This document shows, piece after piece, positions 8,380 through 16,499 of a DNA stretch of 64,000 bases. The position numbers and the translations under genes were made by a program. The stretch covers positions 489,010 to 553,009 of the forward strand of contig NZ_HG964936.1 of assembly GCF_000613245.1 (NCBI RefSeq), given 5' to 3'. Source of the stretch: Mycobacterium asiaticum DSM 44297 (GTDB taxonomy: Bacteria > Actinomycetota > Actinomycetes > Mycobacteriales > Mycobacteriaceae). Under the pieces are notes generated by a model, which was not told where the DNA came from, did not search any database, and saw only the letters and a list, made by a program, of their open reading frames with translations. How positions within the stretch are numbered: position 1 is the first letter of the stretch; each line of letters begins with the position of its first letter.

Positions 8380-9558
8380 GTGGACTTCGCGCTCGACGAT
8401 GAGCAACGGGCCTGGCTGGCCGAGGTACGCCAGTTTCTCCGGGACAACGTCACCCCCGCCCTGCGCGCCGAGTTGGCCGAGCATGGTCTCGAATTTCAGG
8501 GCGGCGAGCTATCGGCATTCCGCCGCAAGATCGGCGAGCGGGGCTGGTTCGGGCTGAACTGGCCCCGTGAGTATGGTGGCCTCGGGCTGACCGCCATCCA
8601 CCAGCACCTGCTGATGAGCGAGTTCGAGTATTGGGGCGTCCCTGGCCCGGACCTCACGGTCACCTCGGTAGCCCCGATGATCATGCGGCACGGCACCGAA
8701 GGGAACAAGAAAGAATTTCTGCCGCCCATCGCCAAGGGCGAAATTGTCTGCGCGGTAGGCTATTCCGAGCCGAATGCCGGCACCGACCTGGCCAGTCTGC
8801 GCACGCGCGCGGTACGCGACGGCGACGAATGGGTGATCACGGGGTCCAAGATCTGGAACAGCGGCGCACAGCGCTGTACGCACGAGTGGTTGTGTGTCCG
8901 CACCGATCCGGACGCGGCGCGCCATCGGGGAATTTCGGTGATCATGGTGCCCATCGACTCGCCCGGCATCGAGATCCGTCCCCTGTACGCGTGGTCGGGC
9001 TACCGCACCAACGAGACCTTTTTCGACGACGTGCGGGTGCCGGTCGGCAACTTGATCGGCGAGGTCAACAAAGGCTGGACGTACATCACCGGAGCGCTGG
9101 ACCTCGAGCGCGGAGCCCTGACCAACGCGGGTGACCTGCGGCGCGCGCTCGACGACCTGCTGACGCTGGCGTCCAAGCCGCGGCGGGACGGGTCGGTGCC
9201 CGTCCACGACACCGTCTTTCGGCGGCGGCTCGCCCAGGCCGAGGCCGATGTCGAGGTCGCAAAACTGATGGGATACGAAGCCGCGTCCATCCTGGACAGC
9301 GGACGCATCCCATCGGTCGAAGTCAGTGTCGAAAAGATTTTCACCAGCGAATTACGCCAGCGCATAGCGGATTTGGCGATCGACCTGCTGGGGCCCGACG
9401 GTTTGTTGGCGCATCGCACCATCGGGGCACCACTGGGCGGATTCTTCGAACGCCTCTATCGCGTGTCACCGCTGATGCGCTTCGGTGGCGGGACAAACGA
9501 AGTGTTGCGGGATGTGATCGCCCAGCGCGGGCACGGCATGCCATCCTACGGGCGGTGA
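8380..9558 (+). CDS. Acyl-CoA dehydrogenase, larger subunit (FadE type)
   Basis: A 392-residue flavin-dependent acyl-CoA dehydrogenase starting at GTG (MDFALDDEQRAWLAEVRQFL). It has the usual helical N-domain, the beta-domain with GYSEPNAGTDLASL and WVITGSKIWNSGA, and the helical C-domain ending RFGGGTNEVLRDVIAQRGHGMP. It introduces the alpha,beta double bond into an acyl-CoA. Only 4 bp separate it from a second, shorter dehydrogenase, the arrangement of the obligate heterotetramers (fadE28-fadE29, ChsE1-ChsE2) that act on shortened steroid side chains. I infer the two form one alpha2beta2 enzyme. Confidence 0.9.
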   Translation: MDFALDDEQRAWLAEVRQFLRDNVTPALRAELAEHGLEFQGGELSAFRRKIGERGWFGLNWPREYGGLGLTAIHQHLLMSEFEYWGVPGPDLTVTSVAPMIMRHGTEGNKKEFLPPIAKGEIVCAVGYSEPNAGTDLASLRTRAVRDGDEWVITGSKIWNSGAQRCTHEWLCVRTDPDAARHRGISVIMVPIDSPGIEIRPLYAWSGYRTNETFFDDVRVPVGNLIGEVNKGWTYITGALDLERGALTNAGDLRRALDDLLTLASKPRRDGSVPVHDTVFRRRLAQAEADVEVAKLMGYEAASILDSGRIPSVEVSVEKIFTSELRQRIADLAIDLLGPDGLLAHRTIGAPLGGFFERLYRVSPLMRFGGGTNEVLRDVIAQRGHGMPSYGR

Positions 9559-9562
9559 TGGG

Positions 9563-10639
9563 ATGCGACTGCTGCCGACCCGGGACCACCACGACCTCGC
9601 CGCCATGTTTCGAAGCCTGTTGGCCGAAGACCACTCCGCGCCGGCTTGGTGGCAGACGCTCGCCAAGTCGGGAGTGCTCGGGTTGACGATCGAAGAGGGA
9701 TGTGGCGGATCGGACGGCGAGTTGACCGATCTCGCCATCTTCTGCCTCGAAGCTGGCCGGGCGCGGTGTCCGTTGGCGGTGCACAGCACACTGCAGGCGG
9801 CGCTTGCCATCAATTGGTTGGGCGCCCCGGAAGTGCGGCAGGCCTGGCTGCCAGCGCTGGCGGCGGGAACTGTGCGAGGCGCCACCGCGCTGTGGAGTCC
9901 GCGGGATGCGGCGGTGCTGACGCCTACCGTGCGTGCCGTCAAGGAGACCGATGCTTGGCGATTGAGCGGGGTGGCCGATTTCGTCATCGGTGCCGACGAG
10001 GCCGATGTGGTTGTCGTCGCCGCCGAAACAGACTCCGGCATAGTCGGTTTCGTTGTCGACGGTGCTGCAATCGCCACGGAACCGCTGACCATGATGGGTG
10101 GACACCGCGCGTTCACGGTCACCTTCAACGACGTGCTGGTCAATGATCCCCGCCGCGTCCTCGGCGGCCCAGCGGGGCTGTCCGAGCGGGAGCTGCGCCG
10201 CGTGGCGAACGCGGCGACCGCGCTGCTCAGCCTGGATCTGGTGGGGGTGGGCGAGGCCGTGCTGCAGCGCACGGTCGACTACATCAAAATGCGGGAGCAG
10301 TTCGGCAGGCCGATCGCTTCGTTTCAAGCCGCCCAGCACCTGGTGGCCGATATGCACATCGCGCTGTCGGCGGCCCGGCTTGCGGCGCATTCGGCAGCGT
10401 TCTGGCTCGGCCGCGGCGAGACCGCCACCCGCGCGACCGCCATCGCCAGGATGCACGCCGCGGCGGTCAAGCAGATCACCCTGGAGGCCCACCAGTTACA
10501 TGGCGGCATGGGCTACGTGGTGGACACCGACCTGCACCTGTTTTCTGAGCGCGCCCGCATGCTGGCCACCCTGGGCGGCGGCGCAGATGTCGCGGCCACC
10601 TGGCTTGACGCAGAGATGGATTGGAGCGACGGACAGTGA
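9563..10639 (+). CDS. Acyl-CoA dehydrogenase, smaller subunit (FadE type)
   Basis: A 358-residue partner dehydrogenase. The N-terminal domain is short and diverged. The C-terminal domain is typical: DYIKMREQFGRPIASFQAAQH, AARLAAHSAAFWL and QLHGGMGYVVDTDLHLF. In heteromeric steroid dehydrogenases each subunit contributes part of the FAD and acyl sites, so a diverged partner beside a canonical one is expected. Its GTGA stop overlaps the start of the MaoC-type gene at 10636, making one transcript likely. I cannot tell from sequence which subunit holds the catalytic base. Confidence 0.87.
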   Translation: MRLLPTRDHHDLAAMFRSLLAEDHSAPAWWQTLAKSGVLGLTIEEGCGGSDGELTDLAIFCLEAGRARCPLAVHSTLQAALAINWLGAPEVRQAWLPALAAGTVRGATALWSPRDAAVLTPTVRAVKETDAWRLSGVADFVIGADEADVVVVAAETDSGIVGFVVDGAAIATEPLTMMGGHRAFTVTFNDVLVNDPRRVLGGPAGLSERELRRVANAATALLSLDLVGVGEAVLQRTVDYIKMREQFGRPIASFQAAQHLVADMHIALSAARLAAHSAAFWLGRGETATRATAIARMHAAAVKQITLEAHQLHGGMGYVVDTDLHLFSERARMLATLGGGADVAATWLDAEMDWSDGQ

Positions 10640-11139
10640 GCACCGAGAGCCTGATAGATCCCGAATCCGCGGCCCGGATCGGCACCGTCGTCGCGACCGC
10701 CAGCGGCGAGGTGAACCAGCGCGACTGGCAGCGTTGGGCCGCAGCGGTCGACGACCACAACCCCCTGTGGTTCGACCCGGACTATGCCCGGGCGCACGGA
10801 TATCGGGACGTCATCTGCCCGCCGCTGTTCCTGCAATACGCGATCCTGGGCGTCAGTACGCTAGGCGATCTGCGGCCGGATGGATCGTCCGGGGCGGTGA
10901 CCGGCAGCCTCGCCTTTCCCCGGGCCCCGCGGCGCATGGCCGGCGGCGAAAACACCACATTCCACCTACCCGCCTACCACCGCGACCAGATCGAGATGAC
11001 ACGTACGGTCGAGTCGATCGTGGAGAAGGAAGGCCGTTCGGGGCGATTCGTGCTGGTGACCTGGCGCGGCGAATACCGCAACCAACACCGCGACTTGGTC
11101 GCCGAAGCAACCACGTCCATGATTGCCAGGCCCGCATGA
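10636..11139 (+). CDS. MaoC N-terminal-type (FAS1-like dehydratase) subunit, ChsH2-like half
   Basis: A 167-residue hot-dog-fold protein resembling the N-terminal, non-catalytic MaoC domain of enoyl-CoA hydratase partners. The active-site loop reads VDDHNPLWFDP, with Trp where catalytic MaoC proteins have His, as expected of the non-catalytic half. GTG start at 10636, overlapping the previous stop; the gene upstream is the smaller dehydrogenase. In the igr operon this domain is fused to a DUF35 domain in ChsH2; here the DUF35 domain is a separate gene at 12765. It should pair with the 11136 product to form a heteromeric hydratase. Confidence 0.85.
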   Translation: MSTESLIDPESAARIGTVVATASGEVNQRDWQRWAAAVDDHNPLWFDPDYARAHGYRDVICPPLFLQYAILGVSTLGDLRPDGSSGAVTGSLAFPRAPRRMAGGENTTFHLPAYHRDQIEMTRTVESIVEKEGRSGRFVLVTWRGEYRNQHRDLVAEATTSMIARPA

Positions 11140-11564
11140 CTGGACAGGTCTTCTTCGAAGACGTCGAAAACGGCGATGCGGTAACACCTTTGACCGTCAC
11201 CGTGACCGAAACCCAGATGTTCTTCTTCAGTGCCGCGACCTACAACGGACACCGGATCCACTACGACAAGGACTGGGCGCGGGATGTGGAGCGCTACGAG
11301 AACGTGCTCGTGCAGGGTCCGCTGCAGGCCGCGCTGCTGTCCCGGTCGCTCACCGATTGGATCGGCGGCGCGGGGCGTCTGGTGAGATTCTCGGTGCAGA
11401 ACCGCGCGATCGCCTACCCCGGTGAGGAACTCACGTTCGGTGGCGTGGTCACCGGCAAACGAGCACCGGATCTGGTCGACTTAGAGATCTTCTGCCGTCG
11501 GGGTGCGGACGTGTTGATGCCGGGCATCGCTACCGTCGCACTGCCTCATCGGGACACGACATGA
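11136..11564 (+). CDS. MaoC-like hydratase, ChsH1-like catalytic subunit
   Basis: A 142-residue single hot-dog domain. The loop ATYNGHRIHYDKDWA carries the N-x-H-R-I-H-Y-D pattern of catalytic MaoC-like hydratases. It overlaps the preceding non-catalytic MaoC gene and the following thiolase-fold gene, both by ATGA. By analogy with ChsH1-ChsH2 it would add water across the double bond made by the two acyl-CoA dehydrogenases, giving the beta-hydroxyacyl-CoA that the next gene product cleaves. Substrate specificity is inferred from context only. Confidence 0.87.
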   Translation: MTGQVFFEDVENGDAVTPLTVTVTETQMFFFSAATYNGHRIHYDKDWARDVERYENVLVQGPLQAALLSRSLTDWIGGAGRLVRFSVQNRAIAYPGEELTFGGVVTGKRAPDLVDLEIFCRRGADVLMPGIATVALPHRDTT

Positions 11565-12763
11565 CCGGTCTGCGCGGTGAAGCCGCCATCATCGGCATCG
11601 CGGAACTGCCGGCCGAACGGCGCCAGAGCCGACCGCCGTCGTTCACCCTCGATCAGTACGCCCTGCTCGCCAAACTGGTGATCGAGGATGCCGGTGTGGA
11701 TCCCGCTGTGGTAAACGGCTTGTCGACGCACGGCATCGCGGAATCCGACATGTTCGCGCCCGCCACGCTGTCCGAATACTTAGGTATTCCACTTGACTTC
11801 GGCGACCGAGTGGACTTGGGCGGGGCAACCGCAGCCGGCATGGTGTGGCGGGCAGCAGCCGCGGTTGAACTCGGAATCTGTGCTGCCGTGCTGGCGGTCG
11901 TGCCCGGATCATTGGAAATCCCTCGCTCGGAGCGGCGGCCCGGACACACGCTGGGATGGTACGGGGCGTCGAGCAACAACTACGGTTCACCGCAGGCCGA
12001 GTTCGAGATCCCCTACGGTAACGTCGGCCAGAACGCGCCCTACGCGCAGATCGCGCAGCGCTATGCGGCTGAATACGGCTACGAAGCAGCAGCTTTGGCA
12101 AGTATTGCGGTGCAACAGCGGGTCAACGCCTGCGCTCACCCCGGCGCGGTGTTCTACGGCAGACCCATCACCGTCGACGACGTGCTGAACAGCCCGGTCA
12201 TCGCCGACCCGATCCACATGCTGGAGACGGTGATGCGGGTGCAAGGTGGCACCGCTGTCCTGATCGGCAACGCCGAGGTTGCGCGACGTGCCCGCCATCG
12301 ACCCGTGTGGATCAGGGGATTTGGTGAACACATCCGGTTCAAAACCCCCACCTACGCCGACGACCTGCTGCACACGCCAATCGCCCGCGCCGCCGACACG
12401 GCGTTTGCGATGTCGGGCCTGGAACGCTCCGACATCGACATGGCATCAATCTATGACTGTTACACCATTACCGTGCTGATGACACTGGAAGACGCGGGGT
12501 TCTGCGGTAAAGGCATGGGCATGTCGTGGTTGACCCAGCGTGACTTGACATTTCGGGGTGATTTCCCACTCAACACCGCCGGCGGACAGCTCTCCTACGG
12601 CCAGGCCGGGATGGCCGGGGGCATGCACCACGTGGCCGACGCCGCCCGCCAGATCATGGGTCGTGCCCGTGAGGCCCAGGTCCGTGACTGCAACACCGCG
12701 TTCGTCACCGGCACCGGCGGCATCATGAGCGAACAAGTGGCCTTGGTTTTAGGAGGTGACTGA
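11561..12763 (+). CDS. Thiolase-fold lipid-transfer protein, Ltp2-like (probable retro-aldolase)
   Basis: A 400-residue thiolase-superfamily protein of the SCPx/lipid-transfer branch, with NTAGGQLSYGQAGMAGG near residue 338 and GTGGIMSEQVALVL at the C-terminus. Where a true thiolase has its nucleophilic Cys, this protein has VDLGGATAAGM, so Claisen cleavage is unlikely. Ltp2-type enzymes instead cleave a beta-hydroxyacyl-CoA by retro-aldol chemistry using tyrosines; the IYDCYTITV segment near 302 offers candidates. Ltp2 works with the DUF35 domain of ChsH2; here the DUF35 gene follows at once, behind an AGGAGG site inside this gene's 3' end. Confidence 0.87.
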   Translation: MTGLRGEAAIIGIAELPAERRQSRPPSFTLDQYALLAKLVIEDAGVDPAVVNGLSTHGIAESDMFAPATLSEYLGIPLDFGDRVDLGGATAAGMVWRAAAAVELGICAAVLAVVPGSLEIPRSERRPGHTLGWYGASSNNYGSPQAEFEIPYGNVGQNAPYAQIAQRYAAEYGYEAAALASIAVQQRVNACAHPGAVFYGRPITVDDVLNSPVIADPIHMLETVMRVQGGTAVLIGNAEVARRARHRPVWIRGFGEHIRFKTPTYADDLLHTPIARAADTAFAMSGLERSDIDMASIYDCYTITVLMTLEDAGFCGKGMGMSWLTQRDLTFRGDFPLNTAGGQLSYGQAGMAGGMHHVADAARQIMGRAREAQVRDCNTAFVTGTGGIMSEQVALVLGGD

Positions 12764-12764
12764 G

Positions 12765-13172
12765 ATGAGCGATCAACGACCGCTGCCCGAGCCGACGCCG
12801 GTGTCCCAGCCGTTCTGGGATGCGCTGCGCGAGCACCGGATCCTGATCCAGTATTCGCCTTCGGCGGGGAAGTACGTCTTCTATCCGCGGACGCTGACGC
12901 CGGGAACCTTCGCGGACGACCTGGAGTGGCGCGAAATCGACGGCGCCGGAACGTTGTACACCTACACCGTCGCGCGACGCCCTACCGGACCGCCGTGGTC
13001 CGATCACCTGCCGCAGCTGCCGGCCGTCGTCGAATGGAACGCCGGCCCGCGCGTCAGCACCGAGTTGGTGGACGTCGCACCCGACGACATCCGCATCGGA
13101 ATGCGGGTGGTGCCGGTGTTCTGCGACGTCGATGACATCACGTTGCTCCGGTATCGGCCGGCCGATGTTTGA
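12765..13172 (+). CDS. DUF35 OB-fold protein without zinc ribbon
   Basis: A 135-residue DUF35 protein. The start is the ATG at 12765, 8 bases after AGGAGG; the overlapping GTG at 12756 is too close to it. The FWDALREHRILIQY opening and GAGTLYTYTVARRP OB-fold core are typical. Family members normally carry a Cys4 zinc ribbon in between (CxxC...CxxC); here that segment reads YSPSAGKYVFYPRTLTPG with no cysteine at all. DUF35 proteins support thiolase-fold partners as scaffolds or acyl-CoA channels, so this is the likely partner of the 11561 product, equivalent to the C-terminal half of ChsH2. Confidence 0.87.
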   Translation: MSDQRPLPEPTPVSQPFWDALREHRILIQYSPSAGKYVFYPRTLTPGTFADDLEWREIDGAGTLYTYTVARRPTGPPWSDHLPQLPAVVEWNAGPRVSTELVDVAPDDIRIGMRVVPVFCDVDDITLLRYRPADV

Positions 13173-14742
13173 GACGGTTCAGCAGCTGTTGCGCGCCCGT
13201 GCGCAGGATGACACCGTGGCCGTGCGGCACGGTGACCGGGCCTGGACTTGGCGCGAACACCTCGGCGAGGCGTCGGCAGAGGCATCGGCGCTGCTGTCCC
13301 TCATCGACCCGGCACAGCCACTCCATGTCGGTGCCCTGCTTGGCAATTCGCCGGCGATGCTGCGCTCCCTGGCGGCGGCCGCACTGGGCGGCTATGTGCT
13401 GTGCGGCATCAACACCACCCGCCGGGGCGCCGGGCTTGCCGCCGACATCCGAAGGGCGGATTGCCAATTGGTGCTCGCCGACACCGAGCACATCTGGTTG
13501 CTCGAGGGGCTTGAGCTGGGCGACGTTCCGGTCCTGGACATCAATGGCAATGCCTACCGTGACGCGGTGGCGTCGGCGGGCCCCTTGGTGCCGCGCGAGG
13601 CTACCGGGGCCGATCCGGTCACCATGATCTTCACCTCCGGCACCAGCGGTGATCCCAAGGCGGTGCGGTTCGCCCACGCGATGGCGGTGATGTGCGGGGC
13701 GAGTCTGGTGCAGCGCTTCGAACTCACCTCCGCCGATGTCTGCTACCTGGCGATGCCGCTGTTCCACTCCAATGGGATCGCGGCCGGCTGGGCGGTGGCG
13801 ATCTCGGCGGGCTCGACGATGGTGCCGGCCAAGTTCTCGCCGTCGCGATTCCTCTCCGACATCCGCCGCTACGGCGTGACGTACATGAATTACGTCGGCA
13901 AGCCGTTGGCGCTCGTCCTGGCCACCCCGGAACGATCCGACGACGCCGACAACACCTTGCGTGCGGCGTTCGGCAACGAAGCCACCGAGCGCGACATCGA
14001 CGACTTCGCCCGACGATTCGGCTGCCGGGTGGTGGACAGCTTTGGCTCCAGTGAGTTCGCCGTCGTCGTGATGCGCGAGGACGGCACCCCGCGCGGGTCC
14101 ATCGGGAAGGGTTACCCCGGTGTCAGCGTGTACCACCCCGAGACCGGGGCGGAATGCGCGTCAGCGGTTTTCGACGAGCATGGTGCCCTGATCAACTTCG
14201 ACGCAGCCGTCGGCGAACTGGTGAACACTTACGGCGCCGGCGGCTTCACCGGTTATTACAACGATCCCGCCGCAACGCGGGAGCGGATGCGCAACGGCAT
14301 GTACTGGTCGGGCGATCTGGCTTACCGCGATACCGATGGCTGGATCTACCTGGCGGGCCGGACCGCGGACTGGATGCGGGTGGACGGGGAGAATCTCGCG
14401 GCCGGTCCCATCGAGCGGATCCTGCAACGCCTGCCAGCGGTCAACCACGTCGCGGTCTACGCCGTCCCCGACCAGAGCGTCGGCGATCAGGTGATGGCGG
14501 CACTGGTGCTCAACAGCGGAGGGACGTTGACGCCCAAGCAGTTCGGTGATTTTCTGGCCGCTCAGCCCGACTTGTCGCCAAAGGCGTGCCCGCGCTACGT
14601 CCGCATCAATGTGGCTTTGCCGCGAACCGCGACGAACAAGATTCTCAAACGCGAGCTCATTTCGGACGGTGTCAGCGCCGGCGGAGGTGTGCTGTGGGTA
14701 CGCGCGGGCCGTGGGTGGGAGTACGCGCCGGTCGACGGTTAG
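13165..14742 (+). CDS. Acyl-CoA ligase (FadD type)
   Basis: A 525-residue member of the ANL adenylating family. The P-loop-like motif TMIFTSGTSGDPKAV is near residue 153, the adenine-binding region near DSFGSSEFAV, the YWSGDLAY hinge near 376, and the C-terminal lysine in ATNKILKRELI near 493. It converts a carboxylic acid to its CoA thioester using ATP. The ATG at 13165 overlaps the DUF35 stop by 8 bases, so it is the last gene of the run. It would activate the acid formed when a P450 oxidises the terminal carbon of the substrate. Confidence 0.9.
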   Translation: MFETVQQLLRARAQDDTVAVRHGDRAWTWREHLGEASAEASALLSLIDPAQPLHVGALLGNSPAMLRSLAAAALGGYVLCGINTTRRGAGLAADIRRADCQLVLADTEHIWLLEGLELGDVPVLDINGNAYRDAVASAGPLVPREATGADPVTMIFTSGTSGDPKAVRFAHAMAVMCGASLVQRFELTSADVCYLAMPLFHSNGIAAGWAVAISAGSTMVPAKFSPSRFLSDIRRYGVTYMNYVGKPLALVLATPERSDDADNTLRAAFGNEATERDIDDFARRFGCRVVDSFGSSEFAVVVMREDGTPRGSIGKGYPGVSVYHPETGAECASAVFDEHGALINFDAAVGELVNTYGAGGFTGYYNDPAATRERMRNGMYWSGDLAYRDTDGWIYLAGRTADWMRVDGENLAAGPIERILQRLPAVNHVAVYAVPDQSVGDQVMAALVLNSGGTLTPKQFGDFLAAQPDLSPKACPRYVRINVALPRTATNKILKRELISDGVSAGGGVLWVRAGRGWEYAPVDG

Positions 14743-14838
14743 GCCGTCGCCGGCCGCGAGCGTGCGCAGATGTACAGCGACACGCCGCGGGGGCCGGCAA
14801 TCTACGCACCTTCGGCGGGAAAAGCGGGGCGGGTGCGC

Positions 14839-16089
14839 CTAGTGCGCGACCGGGCACCTACCCCCGTAGTCCACCTGCCAATGCTTGATGCCCGTGATGA
14901 ACGGCGACCGCAACCGCTCCGGCTCCCCAACCGCCGCCAGGTCGGGCATCGTGTCGGCGATCGCGTTGAACATCAGGTCAACCGTCATGCGCGCCAGGTT
15001 GGCGCCGATGCAGTAATGCGCTCCGGTGCCGCCGAACCCCACATGCGGGTTGGGACTACGCAAAATGTTGAATGTGTAGGGATCGTCGAACACCTCTTCA
15101 TCGAAGTTGGCCGAGCGGTAGAACATCACCAGCCGCTGGCCTTTCTCGATCCGCACACCGCCGAGTTCGGTGTCTGCCAAAGCGGTTCGCTGAAATGCGG
15201 TGATCGGAGTGGCCCACCGGATGATCTCGTCGGCCGCGGTGCCGGGCCGCTGCGCCTTGAACAACTCCCATTGGTCCGGGAAGTCGGTGAACGCCATCAT
15301 CCCCTGTGTGATCGAATTGCGGGTCGTCTCGTTGCCCGCGATGGCCAGGGTCACCACAAACATGCCGAACTCGGCCTCGGAGAGCCGATGGCCCTCCGCG
15401 TCGGGCTGGATCAGCGTCGTGACGATGTCCGGCCCGGGATCTTTTGCCTTGCGCTCTGCCAATTGCATGGCATACCACATCATTTCGGCGGCTGACGTCA
15501 GTGAGTCGTGCTCGGCGAACTCCGGGTCGTCGCTGCCGATCATCTGGTTCGACCAGTCGAACAGCTTCTCGCGATCTTCCAGCGGCACCCCGAGGAGCCC
15601 GGCGATCGCCTGCAGCGGCAGCTCGGACGCCACCTGCCGGACAAAGTCCCCGGACCCCTCCGCGGCCGCCTGCGCGGCGATCTGCCGGGCCCGTTCGGTG
15701 AGGTCGGCCCGCAGCCGTTCGACCGCGCGAGGTGTGAACCCGCGCGCGACGATCTTGCGCAGCCGGCTGTGCTCCGGGTCGTCCATCATGATCATCGAAG
15801 TCCGGCCGAGCTCGATCTGCGCCTGCGCGACCTCTTCGGGATAGCGCGGTACCACGGACTTCTCGGCCGAGGAGAAGACGTCGCTGCGCAGGGAGACCTC
15901 GCGAACGTCTCGGTGCTTGCTCACCACCCAATAGCCGCCGTCGCCGAATCCGCCCTGACCGGGCGGCTGCTCGTTCCACCAAATCGGTGCCGTCGCGCGG
16001 AGCTCGGCGAACTCCTGCGCAGGTATCCGGCGGGCATAGATGTCGGGGTCGGTGAAGTCGAAACCCGGCGGCAGATGTGGGGCGGCCAT
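14839..16089 (-). CDS. cyp125: CYP125-family cytochrome P450 (steroid C26/C27 hydroxylase paralogue)
   Basis: A 416-residue P450 that matches my memory of CYP125A1 (Rv3545c) through most of its length: LPPGFDFTDPDIYA at the start, RKIVARGFTPRAVERL, SELPLQAIAGLLGVP, the I-helix AGNETTRNSITQGMMAF, FGGTGAHYCIGANLARM with Cys360, and the end GIKHWQVDYGGRCPVAH. CYP125 oxidises the terminal methyl of cholesterol or cholestenone to the acid. Start taken at ATG 16089; TACCAT lies 5 bases upstream, so the mRNA may be leaderless. It converges on the acyl-CoA ligase gene. Being outside an igr operon, it is probably a second copy rather than the CYP125A1 orthologue. Confidence 0.93.
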   Translation of the reverse strand: MAAPHLPPGFDFTDPDIYARRIPAQEFAELRATAPIWWNEQPPGQGGFGDGGYWVVSKHRDVREVSLRSDVFSSAEKSVVPRYPEEVAQAQIELGRTSMIMMDDPEHSRLRKIVARGFTPRAVERLRADLTERARQIAAQAAAEGSGDFVRQVASELPLQAIAGLLGVPLEDREKLFDWSNQMIGSDDPEFAEHDSLTSAAEMMWYAMQLAERKAKDPGPDIVTTLIQPDAEGHRLSEAEFGMFVVTLAIAGNETTRNSITQGMMAFTDFPDQWELFKAQRPGTAADEIIRWATPITAFQRTALADTELGGVRIEKGQRLVMFYRSANFDEEVFDDPYTFNILRSPNPHVGFGGTGAHYCIGANLARMTVDLMFNAIADTMPDLAAVGEPERLRSPFITGIKHWQVDYGGRCPVAH

Positions 16090-16139
16090 GAAAGATGGTA
16101 ATGACGCCGCGGTGGGCGGACGCAAGAGTTTCGCAAGAA

Positions 16140-16499
16140 ATGCGCGGCAGCCTGGAGACAGAACCGGTCCGACCGAGAAGAAGGCTCCATGAAAAAACAG
16201 CGATAGCAGCCGCGGTGCTGGTCGCCACCGCGCTGGCGACGGCAGGTCCCGCGCAGGCCGATCCGCGGTCCGAAGTGCAAGAGCTGCAACAACAAACGTC
16301 GGAATTGCACGCCAGCTGGGACAGCCTGACCCCGGCACAGCGACAGGAGCGCTTGGCGCAGCTGAACCGGCAGACCAGCATCGTGCAGAACGAAACCCAG
16401 CACCTGCCGCCCGAACAACAACCCGAAATCGAACTGAGGCTGGGCCAAGTCGCCCTGGAACTGGCCGACCTGCTCAGGAAGGTGTGGCCGGCCCCGTGA
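16140..16499 (+). CDS. Small secreted helical protein, start region disturbed
   Basis: The body is a signal peptide (TAIAAAVLVATALATAGPAQA, cleavage after AQA-DP) followed by about 80 residues of Gln/Leu/Glu-rich coiled-coil sequence. The expected start is ATG 16189, spaced 6 bases after AGAAGG, reading MKK..., but the run of six A at 16192-16197 puts that ATG out of frame; seven A would give MKKTAIAAAV. The in-frame ATG at 16140 is used here, giving a longer basic n-region (RPRRR). Similar small Gln-rich exported proteins are common in mycobacteria; no function is known. The 3' end overlaps the convergent FUSC gene by 26 bp. Confidence 0.65.
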   Translation: MRGSLETEPVRPRRRLHEKTAIAAAVLVATALATAGPAQADPRSEVQELQQQTSELHASWDSLTPAQRQERLAQLNRQTSIVQNETQHLPPEQQPEIELRLGQVALELADLLRKVWPAP

